Assembly (NCBI RefSeq): GCF_020831405.1 | Contig: NZ_JAJHPU010000042.1 | Coordinates: forward strand, 288,540 to 352,539 | Origin: Pseudomonas oryzagri | GTDB lineage: Bacteria > Pseudomonadota > Gammaproteobacteria > Pseudomonadales > Pseudomonadaceae | Direction of reading: 5' to 3' | Length of the DNA stretch: 64,000 bases | Shown: positions 24,592-34,773 of the stretch, piece by piece | Position numbering within the stretch: position 1 is the first letter of the stretch | How the letters are laid out: the number at the start of each line of letters is the position of its first letter | Translations under genes and position numbers: made by a program | Notes under the pieces: generated by a model | Databases searched by the model: none | What the model was told of the DNA's origin: nothing | Seen by the model: the letters and a program-made list of their open reading frames with translations, nothing else

Positions 24592-25625
24592 CAGTTGTGC
24601 TCCTTACGGGCGGCCAGCAGGTCCAGCGCCACGTCAATGATCATGTCTTCCTGGCCGCCGACCATGCGGCGGCGGCCCAGCTCGACGAGGATGTCGAGGG
24701 TCTTCAGGCCGTACTTGGCCGCGGCCACCTCGGCGTGGCGCAGGAAGCTGGAGTAGACGCCGGCGTAGCCCAGCCCGAGGGTCTCGCGGTCGACGCGCAC
24801 CGGACGGTCCTGCAGCGGACGCACCAGGTCGTCGGCGGCGTCCATCAGCCGGTACAGGTCGGTGCCGTGGTTCCAGCCCAGGCGCTCGGCGGCGGCGATG
24901 AACACCTCCAGCGGCGCGTTGCCGGCGCCGGCGCCCATGCCGGCGAGGCTCGCATCGATGCGGTCGCAACCCTCCTCCACCGCGGCGATCGAGTTGGCCA
25001 CGCCGAGGCTGAGGTTGTGGTGGGCGTGCATGCCGGTCTGGGTCTGCGGGTTCAGCACCGCCTTGAACGCGCGCATGCGGTCGCGGATGTCGTTCATGTT
25101 CATCGCGCCGCCCGAGTCGGCCATGTAGATGCACTGCGCGCCGTAGCTCTCCATCAGCTTGCCCTGCGCGGCCAGCTGCTCGGCCGGGATCATGTGGCTC
25201 ATCATCAGGAAACCGACGGTGTCCATGCCGAGCGAACGGGCGTACTCGATGTGCTGCTTGGACACATCCGCCTCGGTGCAGTGGGTGGCGATACGCACGC
25301 TGCGGGCGCCGGCGTCATAGGCGGCCTTGAGGTCGTGCACCGTGCCGATGCCGGGCAGCAGCAACACGGTGATTTTGGCGTGCTCGATGACGTCCGCGGC
25401 GACCTCGATCCACTCCAGGTCGGTGTGCGCGCCGAAGCCGTAGTTGAAGGAGGAGCCCTGCAGGCCGTCGCCGTGGGTGACTTCGATGGAGTCCACCTTG
25501 GCCTCATCCAGCGCGCGGGCGATGTCCTGCACGTTCTGCAGCGAGTACTGGTGGCGCACCGCGTGGCTGCCGTCGCGCAGGGTGACGTCGGAGATGTACA
25601 GCTTCTTGCTCGGGTCGAAGGTCAT
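24591..25625 (-). CDS. dmpG: 4-hydroxy-2-oxovalerate aldolase
   Basis: This 344-aa class II aldolase splits 4-hydroxy-2-oxovalerate to pyruvate and acetaldehyde. The N terminus [15 protein letters not shown] holds the metal ligand Asp and catalytic His, and [11 protein letters not shown] holds two metal-ligand histidines. It channels acetaldehyde to DmpF, encoded 11 bases upstream. Confidence 0.95.
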   Translation of the reverse strand: MTFDPSKKLYISDVTLRDGSHAVRHQYSLQNVQDIARALDEAKVDSIEVTHGDGLQGSSFNYGFGAHTDLEWIEVAADVIEHAKITVLLLPGIGTVHDLKAAYDAGARSVRIATHCTEADVSKQHIEYARSLGMDTVGFLMMSHMIPAEQLAAQGKLMESYGAQCIYMADSGGAMNMNDIRDRMRAFKAVLNPQTQTGMHAHHNLSLGVANSIAAVEEGCDRIDASLAGMGAGAGNAPLEVFIAAAERLGWNHGTDLYRLMDAADDLVRPLQDRPVRVDRETLGLGYAGVYSSFLRHAEVAAAKYGLKTLDILVELGRRRMVGGQEDMIIDVALDLLAARKEHN

Positions 25626-25636
25626 GGCGCTTCTCC

Positions 25637-26575
25637 TCAGCCGTTGATCATGGAAAGCGCCATGCGCTCGGCGGTGGCCAGCGCGGCGGAGGTCATGATG
25701 TCGAGGTTGCCGGCGTAGGCCGGCAGGTAGTGGGCGGCGCCCTCCACCTCGAGGAACACCGAGGTCTTCAGGCCGGAGAACTTGCCATGGCCGGGGATGG
25801 TCAGCGGCGCATCCTCCGGAATCACGTCGAACTGCACCTTCTGCTTGAGGCGATAGCCCGGCACGTAGGCCTGCACGGCGGCAGCCATTTCCTCGACCGA
25901 GGCCTCCACTTTCGCCTGGTCGACCGCTTCGGACAGCACGAATACGGTGTCGCGCATGATCAAGGGCGGCTCGGCCGGGTTCATGACGATGATCGCCTTG
26001 CCCCTGGTGGCGCCGCCGATCACCTCGATGGCCTTGGAGGTGGTCTCGGTGAACTCGTCGATATTGGCGCGGGTGCCGGGGCCTGCGGATTTGCTGGCGA
26101 TCGAGGCGACGATCTCGGCGTAGTGCACCTTCGCCACGCGCGAGACCGCGGCGACCATCGGAATGGTGGCCTGGCCGCCGCAGGTGACCATATTGACGTT
26201 GGTCGCGGCGAGGTTGTCCTCCAGGTTGACCACCGGCACGCAGTACGGGCCAATGGCCGCCGGGGTTAGGTCGATCAGGCGAATGCCGGGCTTGAGCGAG
26301 CGCAGGAAGGCGTCGTTCTTGACGTGCGCGCCCGCGCTGGTGGCGTCGAACACGAAGTCGATGTCCTGGAACACCGGCAGGCGGGTCAGGCCTTCCACGC
26401 CTTCATGGGTGGTGGCGACGCCCATCCGCGCGGCGCGCGCCAGGCCGTCGGAGGCCGGGTCGATGCCGACCATGGCGCCCATTTCCAGGTGCTGGCCATG
26501 GCGGAGGATCTTGATCATCAGGTCGGTGCCGATATTGCCGGAGCCGACGATGGCAACTTTGAGTTTCTTGCTCAT
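25637..26575 (-). CDS. dmpF: Acetaldehyde dehydrogenase (acylating)
   Basis: This 312-aa protein equals DmpF in length. [19 protein letters not shown] is the NAD-binding start and [12 protein letters not shown] contains the catalytic Cys. It converts acetaldehyde to acetyl-CoA, in complex with DmpG. The start MSKKLK follows the dmpE stop by 14 bases. Confidence 0.95.
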   Translation of the reverse strand: MSKKLKVAIVGSGNIGTDLMIKILRHGQHLEMGAMVGIDPASDGLARAARMGVATTHEGVEGLTRLPVFQDIDFVFDATSAGAHVKNDAFLRSLKPGIRLIDLTPAAIGPYCVPVVNLEDNLAATNVNMVTCGGQATIPMVAAVSRVAKVHYAEIVASIASKSAGPGTRANIDEFTETTSKAIEVIGGATRGKAIIVMNPAEPPLIMRDTVFVLSEAVDQAKVEASVEEMAAAVQAYVPGYRLKQKVQFDVIPEDAPLTIPGHGKFSGLKTSVFLEVEGAAHYLPAYAGNLDIMTSAALATAERMALSMING

Positions 26576-26589
26576 GTTCGGGCCCCCGA

Positions 26590-27372
26590 TCAGGTGAAGC
26601 GCACGCTGGCGCTGCCGATGCCGCCGATCTCGACGCGCATGAAGTCGCCGGCCTTGACCGGCTCCAGCGGCACCAGCGAGCCGGAGAGGATCACCTCGCC
26701 CGCCTTCAGGCCGATGCCGAAGCGGCCCAGGGTGTTGGCCAGCCAGGCCACGCAGTTGACCGGCGAGCCCAGCGCGGCGGCGCCGGCGCCGGTGCTGATC
26801 TGCTGGCCGTTCTTCTCCACCACCATGCCGCAGGTGACCAGGTCGACCTGGCGCGGGGAGACGGCGTTGTCGCCGAGGATGAACAGGCCGCAGGAGGCGT
26901 TGTCGGCCACGGTGTCCTGGATCCTGATCTTCCAGTCCTGGATGCGCGAATCGACCACCTCGAAGCAGGGGATCACGCACTCGGTGGCGGCCAGCACGTC
27001 GGCGTTGGTGACGCCCGGGCCCATCAGGTCCTTCTTGAGGATGAAGGCGATCTCGCCCTCGGCCTTGGGCTGGATCAGCCGCTCGCTGATCGGCATGGTC
27101 GCGCCGCTGCTGAACACCATGGCGTCGGTCAGGTAGCCGAAGTCCGGCTGGTTGACGCCGAGCATGGTCTGCACCGCCTTGCTGGTCAGGCCGATCTTCT
27201 TGCCGATGATCCGCTCGCCGGCGGCCAGGCGGCGCTCGAGCATGCGCAGGGAGATGGCGTAGGCGTCGTCGATGGTCAGGTCGAAACGGCTGGTCAGCGG
27301 CGCTACGGGCTCGCGGGCGAGCATGGCGTGGTAGAGCTCGTCGCCGAGCTGGTTGATCAATTCGATATTCAT
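26590..27372 (-). CDS. dmpE: 2-hydroxypenta-2,4-dienoate (2-oxopent-4-enoate) hydratase
   Basis: This 260-aa protein is the DmpE/XylJ hydratase. [24 protein letters not shown] and [11 protein letters not shown] contain the acidic metal ligands. It hydrates the dienoate to 4-hydroxy-2-oxovalerate. It directly follows dmpC across a 111-base gap where dmpD would usually be. Confidence 0.94.
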   Translation of the reverse strand: MNIELINQLGDELYHAMLAREPVAPLTSRFDLTIDDAYAISLRMLERRLAAGERIIGKKIGLTSKAVQTMLGVNQPDFGYLTDAMVFSSGATMPISERLIQPKAEGEIAFILKKDLMGPGVTNADVLAATECVIPCFEVVDSRIQDWKIRIQDTVADNASCGLFILGDNAVSPRQVDLVTCGMVVEKNGQQISTGAGAAALGSPVNCVAWLANTLGRFGIGLKAGEVILSGSLVPLEPVKAGDFMRVEIGGIGSASVRFT

Positions 27373-27483
27373 GCGCAGGGTTCCTGGGGATGACGGAGTC
27401 CGCGGGCCGAACGCCAGCGGACCGGGGCCGGCGAGGCGGAGCGCGCCGGCTCCCGCTCCTCGCGGCCGTGATTCATGCGGGCC

Positions 27484-28944
27484 TTACAGCTTCACGCAGA
27501 TGTTTTTCAGCTCGGTGTAGAACTCCAGCGAGTGCACCCCGCCTTCGCGGCCGATGCCCGACTGCTTGGCGCCGCCGAAGGCGGTGCGCAGGTCGCGCAG
27601 GAACCAGCTGTTGACCCAGACGATGCCGGCCTCGATCTGTCCGGCGACGCGGTGGGCGCGCGAGGCGTTCTCGGTCCAGATCGCCGAGGCCAGGCCGTAG
27701 GGCAGGCTGTTGGCCAGCTCGATGGCTTCCGCTTCCGTATCGAACGGACGGATGTGGCAGCACGGGCCGAAGATTTCCTCGGTGACCACCGCCGAGTCGT
27801 CGGGCAGGCCGGTCCAGATGGTCGGCTGCACCCAGGCGCCGCCGGCCAGGTGCGCCGGCATGTCCGGCACGCCGCCGCCGGTGACGACGGTGGCGCCCTC
27901 GTCCTTGGCCTTCTGGTAGTAGCTGAGGACCTTCTCGCGGTGCTTGTGGCTGACCAGCGAGCCGAAGTTGGCGCTCGGGTCGTTCGGCTCGCCGATCTTC
28001 AGCGCCTCGGCGCCGGCCTTCAGGCGGGCAACGAACTCGTCGAAGATCGGCCGCTCGACGTACACCCGCTCGGTGCCCAGGCAGACCTGGCCGCAGTTGG
28101 CGAAGGCCGAGCGCAGGGTGCCCTCAATGGCCTTGTCCAGGTCGCAGTCGGCGAACACGATGCCGGCGTTCTTGCCGCCCAGCTCCAGCGACACCTGGCG
28201 CACGCCCTTGGCGGCGGCGCGCATGATGGTCTCGCCGGTGCCGGTCTCGCCGGTGAAGGTGATGGCGTCGACGTCCGGGTGGGCGGTGAGGAAGGCGCCG
28301 GCCGAGTTGCCGCCGAAGCCGTGCACCACGTTGTACACGCCGGCCGGCACGCCGGCGGCGTTCATCACCTCGCCGAGCAGCGCGGTGGTGGTGGGGGTTT
28401 CCTCGGACGGCTTGACCACCACGGTGTTGCCGCAGGCCAGCGCCGGGCCGACCTTCCAGGTCATCAGCAAGAGCGGCAGGTTCCACGGGCTGATCACGCC
28501 GATCACCCCCTTCGGCCGGCGCACGCCGTAGTTGAGCGCGCCGCTGCCGTCCGGGGTGGCCATCTCGAAGGCCTCGGTCGGCACGTTCTTGACCAGGTCG
28601 GCGAACACCTTGAAGTTGGCGGCACCGCGCGGGATGTCGATGTGCGAGGCCAGCGACTTCGGCTTGCCGGTGTCCAGGCACTCGGCCTCGAGGAACTCGT
28701 CGAAGCGCGCGGTGATGCCGTCGGCGACGCGATGGAGGATCTCGGTGCGCTCGGCCACGGTCATCCTGCCCCACGGGCCCTTGAGCGCGGCGCGGGCGGC
28801 CTTGACCGCGGCGTCGACCTCGGCCTCGCCGGCCTCGTGGATCCTGGCGATCACCTGGCCATTGACCGGGTTGACGTTGTCGAACAGCTTGCCGCTGGCG
28901 GAGCCGACGTATTCGCCGTTGATGAAGTGCTTGATCTCTTTCAT
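27484..28944 (-). CDS. dmpC: 2-hydroxymuconic semialdehyde dehydrogenase
   Basis: This 486-aa aldehyde dehydrogenase matches DmpC/XylG in length. Visible are PWNLPLLLMTWKV, the catalytic Glu region ELGGKNAG and the catalytic Cys in NCGQVCLGTERV. It oxidises the catechol ring-fission product to 4-oxalocrotonate, feeding DmpI and DmpH. It lies 38 bases after the XylE-type dioxygenase. Confidence 0.94.
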   Translation of the reverse strand: MKEIKHFINGEYVGSASGKLFDNVNPVNGQVIARIHEAGEAEVDAAVKAARAALKGPWGRMTVAERTEILHRVADGITARFDEFLEAECLDTGKPKSLASHIDIPRGAANFKVFADLVKNVPTEAFEMATPDGSGALNYGVRRPKGVIGVISPWNLPLLLMTWKVGPALACGNTVVVKPSEETPTTTALLGEVMNAAGVPAGVYNVVHGFGGNSAGAFLTAHPDVDAITFTGETGTGETIMRAAAKGVRQVSLELGGKNAGIVFADCDLDKAIEGTLRSAFANCGQVCLGTERVYVERPIFDEFVARLKAGAEALKIGEPNDPSANFGSLVSHKHREKVLSYYQKAKDEGATVVTGGGVPDMPAHLAGGAWVQPTIWTGLPDDSAVVTEEIFGPCCHIRPFDTEAEAIELANSLPYGLASAIWTENASRAHRVAGQIEAGIVWVNSWFLRDLRTAFGGAKQSGIGREGGVHSLEFYTELKNICVKL

Positions 28945-28982
28945 GTGCGCAATCTCGGGTAACTGGGAAGACAGAAGGCGAA

Positions 28983-29906
28983 TCAGGTCAGGACGGTGAG
29001 GAAGCGCTCGTTGAGCTCGCGGTCGTGATAGAAGATCGCCTTGCCCAGCTGGTCGGCGGTCCAGGTGACCGGCGGGTGGTCCGGGTAGTGGTAGTCGCCG
29101 CCGCAGAACACCTCGTTGCGGTTGCCGGACGGGTCGAAGAAGTAGATGGTCTTGCCGTGGGTCAGGCCGTGGCGGGTCGGGCCGATGTCGATCGAGGTGT
29201 TGGTCATGCTGATCAGGTCGGCGGCGCGCAGTACATCGTCCCAGGTCTCGAGGAAGAACGAGGCGTGGTGGAACTTGCCCGGCTCGGCGTGCTGAATGAA
29301 CGCCACGTCGTGGGCCTTCATGCTGCAGGTGAGGAACTGGGCGACGCGGTTGCCGGCGGGGTCGATCACCTGCTCGGCCAGGCTGAAGCCGAGCACCTCG
29401 GTGAACAGGCGCAGGGTGTCGGCCAGGTTGTCGCCGTAGAGCAGGCAATGATCGAAGCGGGTCGCCTTCATGCCCTGCAGGCCGCGCGGCCAGGCTTCCG
29501 GGTTGACCTCGGAAAGGCCCCACTTGCCGGTCTGCTCCTTGTCGGCGAACAGCTCGAAGCAGTGGCCGGACGGCGCCACGAAGCGGATACGGCGGCCGCA
29601 GCCCTTGAGCTCGCCGGCCGGAATCTCTTCCAGCGCGCAACCGAAAGCGGCCAGCTCCTCGGTCAGGCGGCTCAGGGTGCCATCGTTACGGACCTTGAAG
29701 GCCATGAAGTCCATGCCGGCCTCGTCGGCCTCGCGCAGCACGACGGAGAACTTGTCGACCTCGGTCCAGCCCTTGAGGTAGACGCGGCCCTGCTCGTCGC
29801 GGTCGACCTCGATCAGGCCGAGCAGCTCGACGTAGTGCTTGAGAGCCTTCGGCATGTCCAGAACACGCAGTTGTACATGGCCAGGGCGCATTACTCCCTT
29901 TTCCAT
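28983..29906 (-). CDS. xylE: Catechol 2,3-dioxygenase, XylE/DmpB type
   Basis: This 307-aa protein has the exact length of XylE. The start [17 protein letters not shown] was chosen because AGAGGT lies 7 bases upstream; an in-frame start 24 bases earlier is possible. Iron ligands are seen in [20 protein letters not shown] and RNEVFCGG. It cleaves catechol from the IAA pathway. It follows the ferredoxin gene by 20 bases, the pairing known from xylT-xylE and dmpQ-dmpB. Confidence 0.95.
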   Translation of the reverse strand: MEKGVMRPGHVQLRVLDMPKALKHYVELLGLIEVDRDEQGRVYLKGWTEVDKFSVVLREADEAGMDFMAFKVRNDGTLSRLTEELAAFGCALEEIPAGELKGCGRRIRFVAPSGHCFELFADKEQTGKWGLSEVNPEAWPRGLQGMKATRFDHCLLYGDNLADTLRLFTEVLGFSLAEQVIDPAGNRVAQFLTCSMKAHDVAFIQHAEPGKFHHASFFLETWDDVLRAADLISMTNTSIDIGPTRHGLTHGKTIYFFDPSGNRNEVFCGGDYHYPDHPPVTWTADQLGKAIFYHDRELNERFLTVLT

Positions 29907-29926
29907 CTCGACACCTCTTGTCTTTG

Positions 29927-30244
29927 TCATTGTTGTTGTTGATTGGCGGCCGCCCCCTGCGGGGCCAGACGCTCAATGGTCAGGTCGCTCAGCGGATACA
30001 CACGGCAGGCCAGCACTTCGCCGGCGGCACGCGCCGCGACTGGTACATGCCGGCTGCTCATCGGTCCGCAGCGGTACTCACCCTGCAGCACGCGCACCTT
30101 GCACAGCCCGCAGCCACCGTTTCGACAGCCGACCGGCAGGCAACGCTGACCTTGTCGCTCCATGGCCTGCAGCACCGAATGTCCGTCCTGACACTGGAAG
30201 CGTTTGCCGCTGAATTGCTCGGTAATCTCGAAAATGTCGTTCAT
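29927..30244 (-). CDS. dmpQ: XylT/DmpQ-type ferredoxin reactivating catechol 2,3-dioxygenase
   Basis: This 105-aa plant-type [2Fe-2S] ferredoxin has a [11 protein letters not shown] cluster loop and a fourth Cys in VLACRVYP. Relatives re-reduce the active-site iron of XylE after inactivation by substituted catechols. [10 protein letters not shown] was chosen as start; the frame continues upstream into the promoter region. The last residues (AAANQQQQ) are a low-complexity tail. It is the first gene of the meta operon. Confidence 0.9.
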   Translation of the reverse strand: MNDIFEITEQFSGKRFQCQDGHSVLQAMERQGQRCLPVGCRNGGCGLCKVRVLQGEYRCGPMSSRHVPVAARAAGEVLACRVYPLSDLTIERLAPQGAAANQQQQ

Positions 30245-30356
30245 CCGTCGCTCTCGAAGTGCGTGCCGGCCTCGGCCAAGCGCTTGAAGAAAGCGCCGTG
30301 GGGAAGGCACCTGAACAGACCTTCCGCTCGCCTCCCCCAACGTGAAACCCTCCACA

Positions 30357-30384
30357 ACACTAGAATATTCACGTGACATGTCAA
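30357..30384 (-). promoter_or_regulatory. Meta operon promoter with TCACGTGA operator (site B)
   Basis: On the minus strand TTGACA (30379-30384) and TAGTGT (30357-30362) are 16 bases apart. The palindrome TCACGTGA occupies 30369-30376, two bases after the -35 box, so a bound protein would block the spacer. The leader to the ferredoxin gene is about 105 bases. Confidence 0.7.
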
Positions 30385-30849
30385 GTTTTTTGATGCACTC
30401 CTGCCCAACGGACGCTCGCGCCTGGAGCCTGGAAGCCGGGCCTCAAACCACTGGATGTGCGCCCTGCCAGGGGCGCGGATCGGGGTGGGCGGCGTGCCGC
30501 TCGTTCGCCGCCGGGCTGCACGACAAAGGCGCTGTGCCGCCGGATACGGCAATCCGGGCGTGACGATGGCGAGCGCGAACGGGTCAAGGCGCGCCCTACG
30601 ATATGGAGAACGGCTCGAGGATTAACCGTTTTTACTCGAAGTCCCTGACGACCTCCGAGGCAAAAAAGCCCACCCAGCCAGAGAAACGGGAAATATCCCG
30701 AGCCGGCACAGAAAAGGAAAAAACAGAAAATCCTGAAGAACAGAAACCGTGCAAATCCCACCAATTATTACTTCTAGGCCGACACAGCTTCATCCCGCAT
30801 GGCGAAACCAGCCATGCGCATTAACGCCATAACTTTAAATTACAAATAT
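30385..30849. other. Gap between the FeaR-like gene and the meta promoter
   Basis: No gene is recognised. The part near 30640-30840 is AT-rich with runs of A and may end the regulator transcript, but no perfect terminator hairpin is visible. Confidence 0.45.
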
Positions 30850-31764
30850 TCAAGCGTACCGACGCCGATACTCTCCGGGAGTCACTCCAAAGCAGCCTTT
30901 GAACGCGTTACAGAAGTGACTGGCATCCGAAAACCCCCAAGTGTAGGCAAGCGAGGAAATCTTTTGCTCCTTGCACGCGCTGCGAATGCTTTCCGCGCAC
31001 AACTCCAGACGGCGCTTTCTGATATAGCTGCCAACCCCCAGGCCCTTGCTGGAAAAAACCCGGTACAACCCCCGCACGGAGACGCCTACCTCGCGAGCCA
31101 GCACGTCCGGGCACAGTGATTCGGATCGGATATTCCGCTCGATATATTGCAGCGCCTTCTGGAACATTCGCTCATGCATGTCGACGGCCGAATCAGCACC
31201 GCTCATTACCGGCCGCAGCATACTGATGACTGCGCTCAGGACGGCATCGCTCTCCTCCTTGGCCATGTTCTCCTGGCGACTTGATTCGAGCACCAGGCGA
31301 CTGACCAAAACAGCCAGCGGCGATCGGGCGGAAATATGTCGACCGCCGAGGGCGGCGGTATAGCCAACACCCTCCTCCACATAACGCCTCGGCAAAACCA
31401 GCGAAAGCTGCCGGGATCTTTCTCCATAAATGAAGGTGCTTGGGCGGGTAGAATCTATCAGTATGATATCGCCCGGCGTGAGAGTGACGCTCCTGTCGCC
31501 CTGCTGCATAAGAGCGCTGCCCTGCAACTGGAATCCGGCGTAATAATTGTCGCTATCGCTGCGCGACAGCTCATGCTCGCCGCGGGATAACTGGGCTTGC
31601 GCCGCATCGACAATACTCAGATTCAGGGCGCCGGATCTATGGGTGCGCACCGCACCAAAAAAATCGCTCCCGAGGGGCTTGGCAGCGAAGGAGCCACACG
31701 CCTGATTTATTCGGCCGATCCACTCCTCAAAGCGAACAGCCTCCATTTTTTTTATAACAGCCAT
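30850..31764 (-). CDS. feaR: AraC-family regulator, FeaR type
   Basis: This 304-aa protein has an N-terminal cupin-like sensor region (SDNYYAGFQLQGSALM, LTPGDIILIDSTRP) and a C-terminal AraC DNA-binding domain (LAREVGVSVRGLYRVFSSKG, then WGFSDASHFCNAFKGCFG). Length and sensor pattern resemble FeaR, which activates amine oxidase and phenylacetaldehyde dehydrogenase genes for phenethylamine or tyramine use in E. coli. It lies between the aldehyde dehydrogenase and the meta operon, so it probably activates the amine dehydrogenase or aldehyde dehydrogenase genes. The start follows GAGGCGTGCT. Confidence 0.8.
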   Translation of the reverse strand: MAVIKKMEAVRFEEWIGRINQACGSFAAKPLGSDFFGAVRTHRSGALNLSIVDAAQAQLSRGEHELSRSDSDNYYAGFQLQGSALMQQGDRSVTLTPGDIILIDSTRPSTFIYGERSRQLSLVLPRRYVEEGVGYTAALGGRHISARSPLAVLVSRLVLESSRQENMAKEESDAVLSAVISMLRPVMSGADSAVDMHERMFQKALQYIERNIRSESLCPDVLAREVGVSVRGLYRVFSSKGLGVGSYIRKRRLELCAESIRSACKEQKISSLAYTWGFSDASHFCNAFKGCFGVTPGEYRRRYA

Positions 31765-32378
31765 AGCACGCCTCGCAAACTATATCGCCTGAACTGGCGG
31801 GCCTTGCTTGCAGCCAGCCAATCCGGCCACACGGCCAGACAACACTCATCACCGGCCAGACCTTGCCTCACCGGCCACACGAATTTCGAAGAAGCGGCGG
31901 ATACGCATCGACGCCGCAGAACGGCACCCGACTCCGGCGGGGACCACCGGCCTGAAGGTGCACCAACGCCCCTCAGGCTTCGTGGATGCTCGCCATCCTC
32001 ACGCTCTCGTTTAGCGGGACACCGCCAGGAGCCCGTCCGGGCGCGCAGTCACGATGCGCCCACCCGCGACGATCCAGCCGATCTCGCGCCCACAGAATCT
32101 AGATAAATCACGTGAAATGTCAATCTTTTTTCCGAAGCCATTCCCACCCTTCCTCCCAAGCCCTGTCACAGAGCGCTCGCTGACGGCGCCCGCCTGTCGG
32201 GAGCGATAACCATGGAAGGATCCCTGGCCCCTTACACAGGATCCCTCAACGCCGACCGATGACCAGTGCGCGACAGCAGCCCGGCGTGCCCCGAACCGCT
32301 ATGTCGCCCGTGCGGATAGACCGGCTCGCTACAGGCTTGGCCTGCGCCCCCCTGGACCGGGAGTCATTAGGCAACTCG
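31765..32378. other. Control region upstream of the FeaR-like gene
   Basis: No gene is recognised. Promoter site C lies inside it, leaving an unusually long leader of about 325 bases before the FeaR-like start. Confidence 0.5.
32096..32123 (-). promoter_or_regulatory. Promoter with TCACGTGA operator upstream of the FeaR-like gene (site C)
   Basis: On the minus strand TTGACA (32118-32123) and TAGATT (32096-32101) are 16 bases apart, and TCACGTGA (32108-32115) begins two bases after the -35 box. This is the same geometry as site B, and the sequence TTGACATTTCACGTGATT is identical to site D. Confidence 0.7.
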
Positions 32379-32417
32379 GAAATAAAAAAAGCGCCCTCAC
32401 GGGGCGCCTTTTATTTC
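32379..32417 (-). terminator. Rho-independent terminator after the aldehyde dehydrogenase gene
   Basis: On the minus strand GCGCCC-CGTGA-GGGCGC (stem arms 32391-32396 and 32402-32407) is followed by TTTTTTTATTT. It lies about 40 bases after the stop of the aldehyde dehydrogenase gene and ends the amine-oxidation transcript. Confidence 0.88.
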
Positions 32418-32455
32418 CGCTCAGTAATGGCCAGCCACTACCGATCTTGCCTCTC

Positions 32456-33943
32456 TCAATACCTGACCACCACCGACTTCAACTCGGTGTAGTCATCAAT
32501 AAAGGCGCTGCCAAACTCACGACCGATTCCCGACCCCTTGACCCCGCCAAAAGGAACCGCCGGATCCAAGAAAGTATGCATGTTGACCCACACCGTTCCG
32601 GCCTCAATCCTCGGCACGAGTCGGAAAGCTTTCGACAGATTGTTGGTCCAGATACTTGCCGCCAGGCCAAACTCACTGTCGTTCATCAGGTCAATGAGTT
32701 CTTCCTCGTCGTCGAACGGCAGGAAGCAGGTTATCGGACCGAACGTCTCCTCATGCAGGAGCCTGTCATGCCGGTCTTTTGCCAGGACAATCGTCGGCTC
32801 CATGAAGTAGCCAGGCCGATCGATCGGCTTGCCGCCATAGATCACATTGCCTTGATTGCGCGCGTACTCGCAGAACCCCAGAACCTTTTCATAATGCGCC
32901 TTGTTGGCCAGGGGGCCGAAATTCACCGCCTCATCCAGCGGCGAACCGATCTTCATCTGCTGAAGACCTTGCACCATTTTCTGGATGACCTCATCGATAC
33001 GCGAGCGATGGACAAAGATTCGCTCGGGAGAGGCGCAAATCTGGCCCTGGTGGGTATAGGCGCCGAGAATCAAGCCCGCGACAGCCATGTCGACGTCGAC
33101 GTCCTCGAGCAGGCCGGCCGGATTCTTGCCACCCAGCTCCAGGGTGACACGAGTCAGATTGGCATCCATGGCGTTCTTGCCGACAGCCTTCCCGGTGGGA
33201 ACGGAGCCGGTCAGAGAGACCTTCGAAATCCCGGGATGCGAGGTCAGGCGCTGCCCCACCACGCCGTCGCCGTTGACGATATTGATGACGCCCTTCGGCA
33301 CACCCGCCTCAAGGGCAAGCTGCGCGATCCGCAGCAGCGTCAGCGGCGTATATTCGCTCGGCTTAATCACCACGGTGCAGCCGGTGACCAGGGCCGAGGC
33401 GATCTTCCAGATGCCGATCATCAGGGAGAAGTTCCAGGGCACGATGCCCGCTACCACACCTACCGGCTCGCGTCGCGTGAAGGCGGTATAGCGCTCACCG
33501 GCCATCGACGGGAACGAAGGACTGATGGTTTCGCCGTTGATCTTGGTTGCCCATCCCGCGTAATAGCGCAGGAACGCCGCACTCTGCCCCACCTCGATTG
33601 CGCGAGAAACATGGATGGACTTCCCGGAGCACAGGCTTTCAATTTGCGCCAGCTCTTCGCCGTGCAACTCGATCAGGTCGGCAAGCCGGTTCAGCAGCAG
33701 CCCCTTTTGCGCAGGAGAAGTCTCCGCCCAAACGCCTTTGAATGCCTTCCTGGCCCTCTCCACCGCGAGATCGACCTCTTCGGCAGTGGCAGAGCTGACC
33801 AGACAGATGCTTTCCCCGACTGCAGGGTCGATCGCCGCAATCTTCGAGCTTCCCGCCGAGATATATTCCTGGCCCTCGATAAAGTTGCCATGATCTTTCG
33901 AGATAAATTCTTTAACCACGGGCAAGAGATCAACGTGACTCAT
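32456..33943 (-). CDS. Arylacetaldehyde dehydrogenase (phenylacetaldehyde / indole-3-acetaldehyde type)
   Basis: This 495-aa aldehyde dehydrogenase shows VPWNFSLMIGIWK, the Glu region ELGGKNPAGL and the catalytic Cys in HQGQICASPERIF. Overall it resembles FeaB/StyD phenylacetaldehyde dehydrogenases. Linked to an aromatic amine dehydrogenase, it should oxidise the arylacetaldehyde formed there to the arylacetate, which would be IAA if the amine is tryptamine. The start MSHVDLLP was chosen; a GTG four codons earlier is possible. It lies 291 bases after the cytochrome gene and before a strong terminator. Confidence 0.85.
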   Translation of the reverse strand: MSHVDLLPVVKEFISKDHGNFIEGQEYISAGSSKIAAIDPAVGESICLVSSATAEEVDLAVERARKAFKGVWAETSPAQKGLLLNRLADLIELHGEELAQIESLCSGKSIHVSRAIEVGQSAAFLRYYAGWATKINGETISPSFPSMAGERYTAFTRREPVGVVAGIVPWNFSLMIGIWKIASALVTGCTVVIKPSEYTPLTLLRIAQLALEAGVPKGVINIVNGDGVVGQRLTSHPGISKVSLTGSVPTGKAVGKNAMDANLTRVTLELGGKNPAGLLEDVDVDMAVAGLILGAYTHQGQICASPERIFVHRSRIDEVIQKMVQGLQQMKIGSPLDEAVNFGPLANKAHYEKVLGFCEYARNQGNVIYGGKPIDRPGYFMEPTIVLAKDRHDRLLHEETFGPITCFLPFDDEEELIDLMNDSEFGLAASIWTNNLSKAFRLVPRIEAGTVWVNMHTFLDPAVPFGGVKGSGIGREFGSAFIDDYTELKSVVVRY

Positions 33944-34234
33944 AATCGAACCCACATATTATGAAAAACAAGATTGAGCCGCAGCGGACCAAGCCGCCCG
34001 AATAGCGACGAGGCGCCCAGCCAAACCGTCAAGAACTAACAACAAGAGCCCGGATCGCCAGGAAAGGCGCCTGCGTGGTCATTTCGGATTGAAACGCGGC
34101 TCGGACTTGGGCTTGTCGCCGAGCCTCCTGATGTCCACGAAGGCGAGCCAGCTAATAAGCTCGCCGCCCTCGTAATCCTTCGGGGCCTAGCCTGAACATT
34201 GCCCGGCCGCCTTTTCGCCCGGATCCTGGCGAAC

Positions 34235-34753
34235 CTAGCGGCTCACCCCATCCTCTATCGCCAGATGTTGCGCGCGCATTCTCTCGATCAGCCCTCGCCT
34301 GACCCCGGGCAAATCAAGCATGACCTGGTGACGAACGCTCGCCACCTCTTCTTCCGTATAAGGCTTGAAGTCGTCCGGAACGCTTTTTCCGGCGATCCCG
34401 TCCTTATGCATGATCCAGTTCATCAAATCGGCCAACTGGGCATTATTCATAGCCGACTGAGACGCACCTGGCACCCGCACCAGAAACTCACGCCCTCCCT
34501 CTACCTTGAGGAAGTTGCCCACGAAGCCCTTCATGTTGGGCGTGTCATTGGCCGCCGAGCCACTCCCGTCGTCGAGGTGGCAGCCGGCACACTGCAGCTG
34601 ATAGTTCACAGCCGCCCCGTAACCGGCTTGAGCGATAGGTTTCTGGGGCGCCTCGTTACCGGGAGCATGCTTTTGTGCCGGATCGGGAATCGCCCGGGCG
34701 AATGCCAGGGGGGCGACGATAGCGAAGAAGACCCCCATCATCAGGTAACGCAT
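34235..34753 (-). CDS. Periplasmic c-type cytochrome, likely electron acceptor of the amine dehydrogenase
   Basis: This 172-aa protein starts MRYLMMGVFF behind GGGAGGCAAT and has a Sec signal peptide to about residue 20. One haem-binding motif (CAGCH) is seen and TPNMKGFVG may supply the axial Met. It is encoded 20 bases after the light-chain gene. Amine dehydrogenases pass electrons to azurin, amicyanin or cytochrome c; no blue copper gene is present here, so this cytochrome is the natural candidate. Confidence 0.83.
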   Translation of the reverse strand: MRYLMMGVFFAIVAPLAFARAIPDPAQKHAPGNEAPQKPIAQAGYGAAVNYQLQCAGCHLDDGSGSAANDTPNMKGFVGNFLKVEGGREFLVRVPGASQSAMNNAQLADLMNWIMHKDGIAGKSVPDDFKPYTEEEVASVRHQVMLDLPGVRRGLIERMRAQHLAIEDGVSR

Positions 34754-34773
34754 ATTGCCTCCCCCCAGAACCA

